From Sphingomonas naphthae (GTDB taxonomy: Bacteria > Pseudomonadota > Alphaproteobacteria > Sphingomonadales > Sphingomonadaceae), in NCBI RefSeq assembly GCF_028607085.1, contig NZ_CP117411.1:992001-1056000 (forward strand): a DNA stretch of 64,000 nt, written 5' to 3'. The position numbers and the translations under genes were made by a program. Below are positions 1 through 7,964 of the stretch, in pieces (position 1 is the stretch's first letter; each line of letters begins with the position of its first letter). The notes beneath the pieces were generated by a model. It was not told the origin of the DNA and did not search any database. It saw only the letters and a program-made list of their open reading frames with translations.

Positions 1-603
1 CAGTGCGTGCGGATCGAGGACGTCGCTGGTGACGATCCAGGGGCCGAAGGGCGCGTGGGTGTCGAACGACTTGCCGAGGGTGAATTGCGATGTCTTGAAC
101 TGCCAGTCGCGCACGGTCACGTCATTGCCGCAGCAGAAACCGAAGATCGCGGCCTTCGCCTCCTCCCGGGTAGCATGGCGGATGCGCCGCCCGACCACGA
201 AGACCAGCTCGCCCTCATAATCCAGTGCCGACGAGACTTCCGGCAACTGGAGCGCACCATAGGGATCATTGACGCTGGTCGCCTGCTTGGAGAACCAGAG
301 CTGCTCCTTGGGCGCCTCAATAGTCGCTTCGGCGACATGGTCGGCATAGTTCAGGCCGATGCCCATGATCTTGCCGGGGCGCGGCACCGGGGCATGGAGA
401 ATGACATCCTCCAACTGATGGGTCGGCGCGCGATAGGTCAGCGCCTCCACCGCCGCCTGCCAGTCTGGCCACTCGGCGATCAGGTCAATCATCGTGGCGG
501 GCGCATCGGGCAGCTCCGACAAAGCGATGACGCCCGCATCGGTGACGATGCCAAGTCGCGGGCGCCCGTCTGCCTTCGCCGAAAAGGTCGCAAGCCGCAT
601 CAT
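1..603 (-). CDS. Fumarylacetoacetate hydrolase (FAH)-family protein, C-terminus cut by window edge
   Basis: The minus strand is open from an ATG at 603 to the window edge (201 codons, no stop). It reads MMRLATFSAKADGRPRLG, then the family signatures GKIMGIGLNYADH and DYEGELVFVVGRR, whose acidic residues bind the divalent metal. A good Shine-Dalgarno (AGGAGAGG) precedes the paired ATGs. FAH-fold enzymes hydrolyse C-C bonds in acylpyruvates or related 2-oxo acids, or decarboxylate or hydrate ring-fission products, often releasing pyruvate. It is the last visible gene of the cupin-catB-catC operon, 25 nt after catC, so a late step of ring-compound breakdown is likely. The exact reaction cannot be assigned from the family alone. 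Confidence 0.88.
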   Translation of the reverse strand, partial: MMRLATFSAKADGRPRLGIVTDAGVIALSELPDAPATMIDLIAEWPDWQAAVEALTYRAPTHQLEDVILHAPVPRPGKIMGIGLNYADHVAEATIEAPKEQLWFSKQATSVNDPYGALQLPEVSSALDYEGELVFVVGRRIRHATREEAKAAIFGFCCGNDVTVRDWQFKTSQFTLGKSFDTHAPFGPWIVTSDVLDPHAL

Positions 604-628
604 CCTCTCCTGTCGTGTAATCTGCTGG

Positions 629-919
629 TCAGCGGTCGTCCGGGCGGATCGACGAGGGGTGGCGACAGAGAGGCGTGACCTCGATCGCCATGTAGGGAAA
701 CAGCGGAAGACCCATCAATATGTCGTGCAACTCGCCATTGTCCGCGACATCGAAGATGCTGACGTTCCGGTAGCGCCCCGCCACCCGCCAGATGTGCCGC
801 CATGTGCCGGCCGCCATAAGGTCCGCGCACCGCTGTTTCTCGCTCGCCTTGAGGCGTTCGATCGTGGCCGGGTCGGCGTCGAGCGGGATGCGGACGTCCA
901 TCGTCACCTGAAACAGCAT
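629..919 (-). CDS. catC: Muconolactone delta-isomerase
   Basis: This 96-residue protein has the family's usual length and pattern: MLFQVTMDVRIP at the start, then ERLKASEKQRCADL, a Trp/His segment (TWRHIWRVAGRYRNVSIF) and a C-terminal LPLFPYMAIEVTPL. The family converts (+)-muconolactone to 3-oxoadipate enol-lactone in the beta-ketoadipate pathway. The ATG at 919 is chosen because longer in-frame extensions run through catB. It lies 2 nt after the catB stop, so the two are surely co-translated. No catechol 1,2-dioxygenase (catA) or enol-lactone hydrolase is visible, so a substituted or non-standard muconate may be handled. Confidence 0.9.
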   Translation of the reverse strand: MLFQVTMDVRIPLDADPATIERLKASEKQRCADLMAAGTWRHIWRVAGRYRNVSIFDVADNGELHDILMGLPLFPYMAIEVTPLCRHPSSIRPDDR

Positions 920-921
920 GG

Positions 922-2076
922 CTAGGCTCCCACGGCCTGATCGACGAACAGCCGCGCGGGGCGGTCGCGCCGCAGGGTCGAGACGGCATCCTCGTCGAGA
1001 TCGATGCCCAGCCCCGGCCCGGCCGGCACGCCGAGAGAGAAATCCGAATAGTCCAGCGGCTGTTGCAGAATCTCGGTGGTCAGCAGGAGGGGGCCGAACA
1101 ATTCGGTGCCCCAGTCCAGCTTCGGGAAGGTGACAAAGGCATGGGCCGAGGCGATCGAGCCGATGCCGGCCTCCAGCATCGTGCCGCCATAGACGCCGAT
1201 GCCCGACACGTCGGCGATGGTCTGCACCTGTTGCGCGGCACGGAGCCCGCCGGACTGCTCGATCTTGATGGCGAACACGTCGCAGGCGGCATGGCTGGAA
1301 TGGACGTGCGCGGAGGCCGGGCCGGTCAGGCCCTCGTCCGCCATGATCGGGATCGCCGCCGCCGCGCGCAAACGCGCCATTCCGGCCACGTTGGAGCCCG
1401 CGATCGGCTGCTCGACCAGATCGCAGCCGACATCGGCGAGCATGGCGATCCCCCGGCGCGCCTCCACCTCGTTCCACGCCATGTTGACGTCAACCCGCAC
1501 CGACGCTTTCGTGCCGAGCGCTCGCTTGATCGCCCCGACATGCGCGACGTCTTCGGCTATGCTCCGCTTGCCGATCTTCAGCTTGAAGCAATCGTGGCGC
1601 CGCCGGGCGAGCATGTCCTCGGCTTCGGTGATGTCCTGCGCGGTATCGCCGCTGGCCAGGGTCCACAGCACCGGCAGCCGATCCCTCACCCGCCCGCCGA
1701 GCAACTCGCTGACCGGCAGCCCGGTGCGCCGGCCGAGGGCGTCGAACAGGGCCGTTTCGATGGCGCATTTGGCGAAGCGGTTGCCGACCACGGCCCGCGC
1801 CAGCCGCTGCATCGCCGCACCTGGCCTGTCCGCGTCCGTGCCCAGGATCAGCGGCGCGAGATAGGTATCGATCGCCAGCTTGATGCCTTCGGGGCTTTCC
1901 TCGCCATAGGCGAGCCCGGCGATGGTAGTGGCTTCGCCGATCCCAACGCTTCCGTCCGAGCAGTGAAGCCGCACGATGCAGAGCGTCTGATGGCGCATCG
2001 TCGCCATGGCGAGGACGTGCGGCCGGATCGTCGGCACGTCTAGGAGGATCGTCTCGATCCGTTCAACCCGAACCAT
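922..2076 (-). CDS. catB: Muconate cycloisomerase (enolase superfamily)
   Basis: This 384-residue protein has a full set of muconate-lactonising residues: FKLKIGK with Lys165/Lys167, metal ligands Asp196 (VDVNMAW), Glu222 (VEQPI) and Asp247 (MADEG), and Lys271 (AIKIEQ). The spacing matches the Pseudomonas enzyme with an offset of two. The reaction is cycloisomerisation of cis,cis-muconate to muconolactone. The ATG at 2076 (MVRVERIETI) is preferred; an upstream in-frame extension adds about 31 residues that do not resemble the family. It sits between the cupin (50 nt upstream) and catC (2 nt downstream). Activity on chloro- or methylmuconates is also possible. Confidence 0.92.
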   Translation of the reverse strand: MVRVERIETILLDVPTIRPHVLAMATMRHQTLCIVRLHCSDGSVGIGEATTIAGLAYGEESPEGIKLAIDTYLAPLILGTDADRPGAAMQRLARAVVGNRFAKCAIETALFDALGRRTGLPVSELLGGRVRDRLPVLWTLASGDTAQDITEAEDMLARRRHDCFKLKIGKRSIAEDVAHVGAIKRALGTKASVRVDVNMAWNEVEARRGIAMLADVGCDLVEQPIAGSNVAGMARLRAAAAIPIMADEGLTGPASAHVHSSHAACDVFAIKIEQSGGLRAAQQVQTIADVSGIGVYGGTMLEAGIGSIASAHAFVTFPKLDWGTELFGPLLLTTEILQQPLDYSDFSLGVPAGPGLGIDLDEDAVSTLRRDRPARLFVDQAVGA

Positions 2077-2126
2077 GATCGGTCTTTCGATTGCGAGGGA
2101 GGGGCGCCGAACCGGCGGACGGGAGT

Positions 2127-2606
2127 TCAGGCGACGGCCCGATCGCGCCAGATCTCCGGCATGTCGCACGCCACAGTTCCGAGGTTCGACGGCACCGAGA
2201 CTTCGAGGCAGTCGAAGTCCTCCGAAATGTCGATTTCGGTATGTTTGAAGCCGCCGGGAATGAACACGGTGTCGCCGGCTTCAAGGCGCAATGTCCGGCC
2301 GTCTTCGAGCTGGAAGACGATATAGCCGCCGAACAGATAGACGAACTGCATCTCGCAGAGATGATAGTGCCAGCCGGTGCCCTGGGTCTTGCCGGTCACG
2401 ATGATCCGCTGCGCCCGCATCCGCCCGTTCGTGGCGTCGGTCACGCCGTAATCGAGATATTCCATCCAGTTGCGGCGGCCTTTCATGACCCGCACTTCCT
2501 TGGCGTGGGTCTCGGCGAACTGAAAACCCTGTTCCTTCCCGAGCGTGCCGGTGCGCGCGTCCGGCGCGATTGCAATGTCACCTTCGGTCATCGCCCAAAT
2601 CTCCAT
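2127..2606 (-). CDS. Cupin-domain protein
   Basis: This protein of about 159 residues is a single-domain cupin. Motif 1 is seen as GWHYHLCEMQFVYLFGG (about residues 78-94) with metal-binding His residues, and motif 2 as GDTVFIPGGFKH (about 110-121). An N-terminal segment of about 45 residues precedes the barrel. It is the first gene of the left operon, its start 32 nt from one arm of the operator repeat. Two starts compete: ATG 2606, and ATG 2591 (MTEGDIAI), which has a GGAG nine bases upstream. Cupins in catabolic operons may be dioxygenases, isomerases or ligand-binding proteins; which applies here cannot be told. Confidence 0.8.
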   Translation of the reverse strand: MEIWAMTEGDIAIAPDARTGTLGKEQGFQFAETHAKEVRVMKGRRNWMEYLDYGVTDATNGRMRAQRIIVTGKTQGTGWHYHLCEMQFVYLFGGYIVFQLEDGRTLRLEAGDTVFIPGGFKHTEIDISEDFDCLEVSVPSNLGTVACDMPEIWRDRAVA

Positions 2607-2637
2607 GATCGCCTGCCGGCTGGTTGTCTTTATGGAT

Positions 2638-2802
2638 GTACGCTATGCGGCCAAGTAAAGCGCTATGCGGACGATTGATGTGGCGTGATGACGTTCGCCT
2701 GTCAAGGCGATCGAACGGCGGCCGGTTGCTTAATGGCGCTTGACCAACGCCGGCCTTTCTGTGATTAATCCGCATAGCGGTCATACAAGACGCAATGCGT
2801 AC
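2638..2802. promoter_or_regulatory. Divergent promoter region with a mirrored 33-nt operator-like repeat
   Basis: Positions 2638-2670 and 2770-2802 are inverted copies of one 33-nt element. Each has GTACGC, two variable bases, TGCG, a variable 11-12 nt centre, and CGCTATGCGG. Within each arm two near-palindromic 9-mers of the form CGCNNTGCG lie exactly 20 bp (two helical turns) apart: 2641, 2661, 2771 and 2791. The arms end about 32 nt before the cupin start and 26 nt before the ferredoxin reductase start. This layout suggests one dimeric regulator repressing both operons. The regulator is unknown; the LysR protein at 11151 is the only local candidate. Confidence 0.75.
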
Positions 2803-2827
2803 ATAACGAGCTAGGGTGGAGGGCAGC

Positions 2828-4135
2828 TTGATTTCGATTGTTGACACCTTGCCCCGCGCAACGACCGATACGCTCGCGCCGGACCTCTCCTCGGCCGGCC
2901 GATCGGCCGCAGCGGAATGGCCGGTGGTGATCGTCGGCGCATCGGTGGCCGGGCTCAGCGTAGCCGAGGCGCTGCGCCGTCACGGCTATTCCGGCGAGAT
3001 CGTCATGGTGGATTCGGCCGATGGCTTTCCGGGAGATCGTCCGCCCTTGTCCAAGGCCGCGCTGTTTCCCGCCGGCGAGACGACCGTCTATGATGTGGTG
3101 CCCGCGATCCGCCGGGAGGCGTTGGCGATGAGCTGTATCTTCGGCGCTGCGGCGACGGGGGTCGACCGGCATGCCCGACTGCTCCGTCTCGCCGACGGCC
3201 GGTCGCTCGCTTATTCCGATCTGGTGATCGCGTCGGGCGTGCGCCCCCGTGCTTTCCCAGGCTCCAACCACCGGGAACCGATCGAGGGGCTTCACATGCT
3301 CCGCACGGCCGCCGATGCCGGCCGTCTGCGTGCGGCCCTGGCTCGCGGCGGCTCCATCGCGATCGTCGGCGGGGGCGTGCTGGGTCTCGAAGTGGCTGCA
3401 ACCGCGCGGGGGCTGGGGTGCGAGGCGAGCGTGATCGAGCAGACGCCGGCCGGTCTGGCGGCGAAGCTCGGCGCGACGCTGGCGCAACGCCTGCTGGATC
3501 TGCATCGCGCCCATGGCGTCAGGCTCGAGTTCGGTGTGGAAGCCGTCGGTTTCGAGGCCGGCCAGTCCGGCAGCGGGCGCATCGAGGGGCTTCGCCTCAC
3601 CGATGGCCGCGTCGTGCCGGCATCGGATATCCTCGTCGCGATCGGGTGCCGGCCGAACGTCGAATGGCTCGCGAAGGCCGGGCTCGATCTGTCGGACGGC
3701 GTCGTTTGCGATCCGTTCGGCATGGCCGTCGACCACATCTGGGCCGCCGGCGATGTCGCGCGGATTCCGGGCTTAACGGAAGAGGGGCGCCGGCAGGAGC
3801 ATAAGCAGAACGCCATCGATCATGGCCGGCTTGTCGCCGCCAATCTCCTCGCCGCGCGCGCCGGGCTGCCGCTGAAACGCCTGGAGGCGGTGCCCTATTT
3901 CTGGACCGATCAGTTCGACGTGAAAATCCAGTTCGCGGGCGCCTACAGCCCGGCGGCGCGGGAGATGGTCGTGCCGGTCGAGGGGCGCGAGGGTGCGATC
4001 GCGGTGCGGTTCGAGGTGGAGGGCCGGCTGATCGGCGCCGCCACATGGAATGCCCCCAAGGCGATGACGCAACTCCGCCGGGAGATCGAACTCGCCTGTC
4101 TCCCCATCGACGCTCCAAAGGAGAGCATTTCGTGA
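2828..4135 (+). CDS. NAD(P)H-dependent ferredoxin reductase (P450 electron donor)
   Basis: This FAD-dependent reductase of about 435 residues is of the putidaredoxin-reductase/ThcD type. It shows the FAD dinucleotide fold VVIVGASVAGLSVAEALR, the NAD-binding fold IAIVGGGVLGLEVA in mid-protein, and the C-terminal FAD motif IWAAGDVA followed by the usual reductase C-domain. It would pass electrons from NAD(P)H to the ferredoxin that starts inside its stop codon. The start is set at TTG 2828 because GGAGG at 2818-2822 is well spaced for it; a GTG at 2816 would overlap that ribosome site. It is the first gene of the right operon, directly behind one operator arm. Confidence 0.88.
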   Translation: MISIVDTLPRATTDTLAPDLSSAGRSAAAEWPVVIVGASVAGLSVAEALRRHGYSGEIVMVDSADGFPGDRPPLSKAALFPAGETTVYDVVPAIRREALAMSCIFGAAATGVDRHARLLRLADGRSLAYSDLVIASGVRPRAFPGSNHREPIEGLHMLRTAADAGRLRAALARGGSIAIVGGGVLGLEVAATARGLGCEASVIEQTPAGLAAKLGATLAQRLLDLHRAHGVRLEFGVEAVGFEAGQSGSGRIEGLRLTDGRVVPASDILVAIGCRPNVEWLAKAGLDLSDGVVCDPFGMAVDHIWAAGDVARIPGLTEEGRRQEHKQNAIDHGRLVAANLLAARAGLPLKRLEAVPYFWTDQFDVKIQFAGAYSPAAREMVVPVEGREGAIAVRFEVEGRLIGAATWNAPKAMTQLRREIELACLPIDAPKESIS

Positions 4136-4326
4136 AAATCAAAGTGGAAGAAAGCTGGTGTGTCGCCAGCGGGTCGTGCGTCCTGGCGGCACCCAAGGTC
4201 TTCGATCAGGACGAAAATGGCGTGGTCATCCTCCTTCAGGACCGGCCAGCCCCGGAACTGCATGCCAGCGTACGTACGGCGGCCTCGGTCTGCCCGAGCG
4301 CCGTGATCTCGATCGAAGAGGATTGA
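4132..4326 (+). CDS. [3Fe-4S]-type ferredoxin
   Basis: This 64-residue protein has Cys10 and Cys16 (CVASGSC) and Cys54 followed by Pro, the three-cysteine pattern of small [3Fe-4S] ferredoxins that serve bacterial P450s, plus the family segment LAAPKVFDQDENG. The GTG start overlaps the reductase stop by 4 nt (GTGA), and AAAGGAGAG lies upstream, so it is translationally coupled. The P450 starts 4 nt after its stop. The three genes form a complete class I P450 electron chain: reductase, ferredoxin, oxygenase. It is missed in ATG-only gene calling. Confidence 0.92.
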   Translation: MKIKVEESWCVASGSCVLAAPKVFDQDENGVVILLQDRPAPELHASVRTAASVCPSAVISIEED

Positions 4327-4330
4327 AGCG

Positions 4331-5557
4331 ATGGACACGCAGGACGACCTCATCAATTTTCCGCCGCCGCGCAGCATGAAATGCCCGTTCGATCCAGCCC
4401 CCGTCCTGACGGACCTTCAGCGGTCCGCCGGTATCGGGCGCGTGAAGATCTGGAACGAAAGCCAGCCTTGGCTCATCACCCGGCACGAGGATGTGAAAGC
4501 GGTGTTCGCCGATGAGAGCCGGGTCAGCGCCGATCCGAGCAAGCCCGGCTATCCGGAACAGAACGCGGGTTACAAGGCAACCGTCGGCGCGGATCGCTCG
4601 CTCCGTACCCTCGACAATCCCGAGCACGACATTCAAAAGCGGATGATCATGGGTAGTCTCTCGGCCCATGCCGTCGAGGCGATCCGGCCGAAGATCCAGC
4701 AGACCGTCGACGGCCTGATCGACGATATGCTGGCAAAGGGGAACAAGGCGGATCTGGTCGCGGACTTCGCCGCCGTGATCCCGATGCAGGTCCTCTGCGA
4801 CCTGCTGGGCATCCCTTACGCGGACCGCGAATTTTTCGCGAGCAACGTCGAAACCAGCTTCTCCCACGCGACAACCCAGGCCGAGGCCGAAGCCGCTGCG
4901 GCAGCCTTCTTCGAATATCTGGACCGGCAGGTCGATGCGAAGCTGGCACAGCCGGATGACGCGCTGATGAGCCGGCTCATTCACAATCAGATGGCGTCGG
5001 GCAAGCTGACCCGCCAGGACGTCAAGGAAATCGTCCGCTCGCTCGTGTTCGCGGGCACCGAGACCACGACCTCGGCGATCGGCCTCGGCATGCTGACGCT
5101 ACTGCGACATCCCGATCAGATGGCCGAGATCGTCGCGACCGACGACCGCAAACTTCTCACCAATGCCGTGTTCGAACTGATGCGCTACCTGGGCATCACC
5201 CACACGGGGCGTCGGCGGGTCATCACCGCGCCAGTGCAGGTCGGCGATCAGATCCTCCAGCCGGGCGAAGGCGTCATCATCGCCAACACGCTGGCCGATC
5301 GCGACGAGCAGATCTTCCCGGATGCCGATCGGTTCGACATCCATCGGCCCAACGCCAAGAACACCTTGGCCTTCGGCTATGGCGTGCACCAATGCCCCGG
5401 CCAGTATCTTAGTCGCGTGGAGCAGCAGGTCGTACTGGCGACCCTTCCGAGGCGCATTTCCAGTCTGCGGCTTGCCGTCCCGTTCGATGCGGTTCGCTTC
5501 AAGGAAACGGGCACGATGTACGGCCTCCACGAGTTGCCCGTCGAGTGGGACGCCTGA
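4331..5557 (+). CDS. Cytochrome P450
   Basis: This 408-residue soluble bacterial P450 has the I-helix oxygen-binding motif AGTETT (residues 241-246), the ExxR pair Glu282/Arg285 (ELMR), and the haem-thiolate loop FGYGVHQCPG with Cys355 as axial ligand. There is no membrane anchor. It is encoded directly after its ferredoxin and reductase and would monooxygenate the pathway substrate at an early step. The subfamily and substrate are not recognisable. The neighbouring muconate enzymes suggest hydroxylation or O-demethylation of a ring compound, which is inference only. Confidence 0.93.
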   Translation: MDTQDDLINFPPPRSMKCPFDPAPVLTDLQRSAGIGRVKIWNESQPWLITRHEDVKAVFADESRVSADPSKPGYPEQNAGYKATVGADRSLRTLDNPEHDIQKRMIMGSLSAHAVEAIRPKIQQTVDGLIDDMLAKGNKADLVADFAAVIPMQVLCDLLGIPYADREFFASNVETSFSHATTQAEAEAAAAAFFEYLDRQVDAKLAQPDDALMSRLIHNQMASGKLTRQDVKEIVRSLVFAGTETTTSAIGLGMLTLLRHPDQMAEIVATDDRKLLTNAVFELMRYLGITHTGRRRVITAPVQVGDQILQPGEGVIIANTLADRDEQIFPDADRFDIHRPNAKNTLAFGYGVHQCPGQYLSRVEQQVVLATLPRRISSLRLAVPFDAVRFKETGTMYGLHELPVEWDA

Positions 5558-5620
5558 TCGACCCCCGACAGAGCAGGATGCCGGCTCCGCGGCGGAGCCC
5601 GATCGCAGGATAGAATCAAG

Positions 5621-7963
5621 ATGGCAGATACGCTCCAGCAGGATCGCGCCGAAATCGTCGCATCCTTGCAGCAACTGGATATTCGGCTGCGCTGGCTTTC
5701 GTCGTGGATGGTCCACAACGCCACGCACATCCGCCCGAAGCGGGACGGGATAAAGGTCGGCGGCCATCAGGCGAGCTGCGCCTCGATGACGGCCATCATG
5801 GCGGCGCTCTATTTCCACGCCTTGCGCCCGCAGGACAAGGTGGCGGTAAAGCCGCACGCCGGCCCCGTCCTGCACGCCATCCATTATCTGCTCGGCCAGC
5901 AGTCGTGCGAGCAGATGCAGCGGTTTCGCGGGCTGGGCGGCGTGCAGAGCTATCCCAGCCGCACCAAGGATGCGATCCCGGTCGATTTCTCGACGGGCTC
6001 GGTGGGGCTGGGGGTGGCCGTCACGGCGTTCAGCAGCCTGGTGCAGGATTATCTGGTGGCCCACGGCCAGGTGCGGGCCGAGGATGCCGGCCGGATGATC
6101 GCGCTGATGGGCGATGCCGAACTGGACGAGGGCAATATCTACGAATGCCTGATCGAGGGCTACAAGCATGATCTGCGCAATTGCTGGTGGATCGTCGATT
6201 ACAATCGCCAGTCGCTCGATTCGACCACGGCGGACCGGATGTTTCGCCGGTTCGACGACATTTTCGAGACGTGTGGGTGGCGCGTTGTCACGCTCAAGTA
6301 CGGCAAACTTCAACGCGAAGCCTTTACTCGGCCGGGCGGCAAGACGATCGAGGAATGGATCGACAACTGTCCCAACGCCGAATTCGCCGCGCTCACCTAT
6401 CAGGGCGGGGCGGCGTGGCGCGCGCGGCTACAAGCCGACGTCGGCGGCAAGCCTCATGTTGGAAAGCTGCTCGACAGTTATGACGACGAGGCGCTCGCCG
6501 CCTTGATGACCAACCTCGGCGGCCATTGCATCGAGACGCTGATCGATGCGTTCGACAGCGCCGACGACGACCGCCCGACCTTGTTCATCGCTTACACGGT
6601 GAAGGGCTTCGGCCTGCCCCTCGCCGGGCATAAGGACAATCACTCGGGCATGATGAATGTCCCACAGATGGAGCAGTTCCGCGCCAGCCTGGGAATTGTC
6701 GAAGGGCAGGAATGGGAGCCTTGGGGCGGCCTGGGCGAAAATGCCGCCGCGCAGCTCAAGGGGTTTGTTGAGGCCACACCGTTCGCGCGGAAATCGCGCG
6801 AGCCGGTTGCGTCGGCGGTCCCTGTGCCCGATCGACTGCCCGTGCCGCAGGGCGCCGAGCAATCGACGCAGGCCGCGTTCGGCCGCATCCTGCTCGATCT
6901 GGCGAAGTCCGCCGAGGCGCTGGCTGATAGGATCGTAACCACAGCGCCTGACGTGACGCAGACCACGAACCTCGGCGCCTTCGTCAATCAGCGGGGTGTC
7001 TTTCGCCGGCAGGAACTGGCCGACGTTTTTCACAAGGCCAAAATTCCGTCGGCACAGAAATGGTCTCAGCACGCGGCAGGGCAGCATATCGAACTCGGTA
7101 TCGCCGAGAATAACTTCTTCATCCTGTTGGCGTCGTTGGGCTTGGCCGCGCCGCATTTCGGAACGCGCCTGCTGCCGGTGGGCACGGTATATGACCCTTT
7201 CATCGCGCGGGGCCTCGATGCCCTGAACTACGGCTGCTATCAGGATGCACGCTTCCTGTTGATAGGTACGCCGTCCGGCCTCACGCTGGCGCCCGAAGGT
7301 GGCGCGCACCAGTCGATCAACACCCCGCTGATCGCGATGGGACAGCCCAACCTCACCTATTTCGAGCCCGCCTATGCCGACGAACTGGCGCTCATGATGC
7401 GCTGGTCGTTCGATCATATGCAGCAGGCGGATGGCGGCTCGGTCTATCTCCGCCTGACCACCCGCTCGATCCCACAGATGGCCCGCGACAATGATGGGTG
7501 GGAGGCGGATGCGCTTGATGGCGGCTATTGGCTGCGCCGACCTGCGGAGGGGGCGGAGGCGGCGATCGTGTTCACCGGCGCGGTGGCCCCCGAAGCCCTT
7601 GCCGCGTGGGAGCAACTCTCCGAGGATCTGCCCGGCCTCGGCCTCCTCAACGTGACGTCGCCCGATCTGCTGCATCGTGGCTGGTCCGCCCGCCGCGCCT
7701 CGCGGTGGGGCGGCGGGGCGGATGACGCGTCACATGTCGAGCGCCTGCTATCGGTATTGGCGCCCGGCGCCGGGCTGGTGACCGTACTCGACGGCGCCCC
7801 ATCGGCCTTGTCCTGGCTGGGCGGCGTGACCGGTCTGCGGGTCAGTCCGCTCGGCGTCGATCGCTTCGGTCAGACCGGCGACCTGCCCGATCTATACCAC
7901 ACCTATCGGCTCGATTCCGACGCGATCGTCGAGGCGGCTGCCGAACTCTTTCTGGGACACTGA
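5621..7963 (+). CDS. Thiamine diphosphate-dependent 2-oxoacid dehydrogenase E1 (AceE/transketolase-like, homodimeric type)
   Basis: This 780-residue protein follows the homodimeric pyruvate dehydrogenase E1 plan. An N-terminal region reads KVGGHQASCASM, followed by the thiamine diphosphate site GDAELDEGN with a downstream Asn (about residues 164-195), a transketolase-like pyrimidine domain and a C-terminal domain. It is shorter than E. coli AceE (about 887). The next gene, 1 nt away, is a lipoyl E2, so the pair should oxidatively decarboxylate a 2-oxo acid (pyruvate, 2-ketobutyrate or a pathway intermediate) to an acyl-CoA. No E3 lies in the window. A 63-nt gap separates it from the P450. Substrate choice is unknown. 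Confidence 0.85.
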   Translation: MADTLQQDRAEIVASLQQLDIRLRWLSSWMVHNATHIRPKRDGIKVGGHQASCASMTAIMAALYFHALRPQDKVAVKPHAGPVLHAIHYLLGQQSCEQMQRFRGLGGVQSYPSRTKDAIPVDFSTGSVGLGVAVTAFSSLVQDYLVAHGQVRAEDAGRMIALMGDAELDEGNIYECLIEGYKHDLRNCWWIVDYNRQSLDSTTADRMFRRFDDIFETCGWRVVTLKYGKLQREAFTRPGGKTIEEWIDNCPNAEFAALTYQGGAAWRARLQADVGGKPHVGKLLDSYDDEALAALMTNLGGHCIETLIDAFDSADDDRPTLFIAYTVKGFGLPLAGHKDNHSGMMNVPQMEQFRASLGIVEGQEWEPWGGLGENAAAQLKGFVEATPFARKSREPVASAVPVPDRLPVPQGAEQSTQAAFGRILLDLAKSAEALADRIVTTAPDVTQTTNLGAFVNQRGVFRRQELADVFHKAKIPSAQKWSQHAAGQHIELGIAENNFFILLASLGLAAPHFGTRLLPVGTVYDPFIARGLDALNYGCYQDARFLLIGTPSGLTLAPEGGAHQSINTPLIAMGQPNLTYFEPAYADELALMMRWSFDHMQQADGGSVYLRLTTRSIPQMARDNDGWEADALDGGYWLRRPAEGAEAAIVFTGAVAPEALAAWEQLSEDLPGLGLLNVTSPDLLHRGWSARRASRWGGGADDASHVERLLSVLAPGAGLVTVLDGAPSALSWLGGVTGLRVSPLGVDRFGQTGDLPDLYHTYRLDSDAIVEAAAELFLGH

Positions 7964-7964
7964 C

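Noticed and set aside
2816-2818. GTG start for the ferredoxin reductase
   Set aside because: It would place the start inside the GGAGG ribosome site; TTG 2828 is correctly spaced behind that site. The difference is only four residues.
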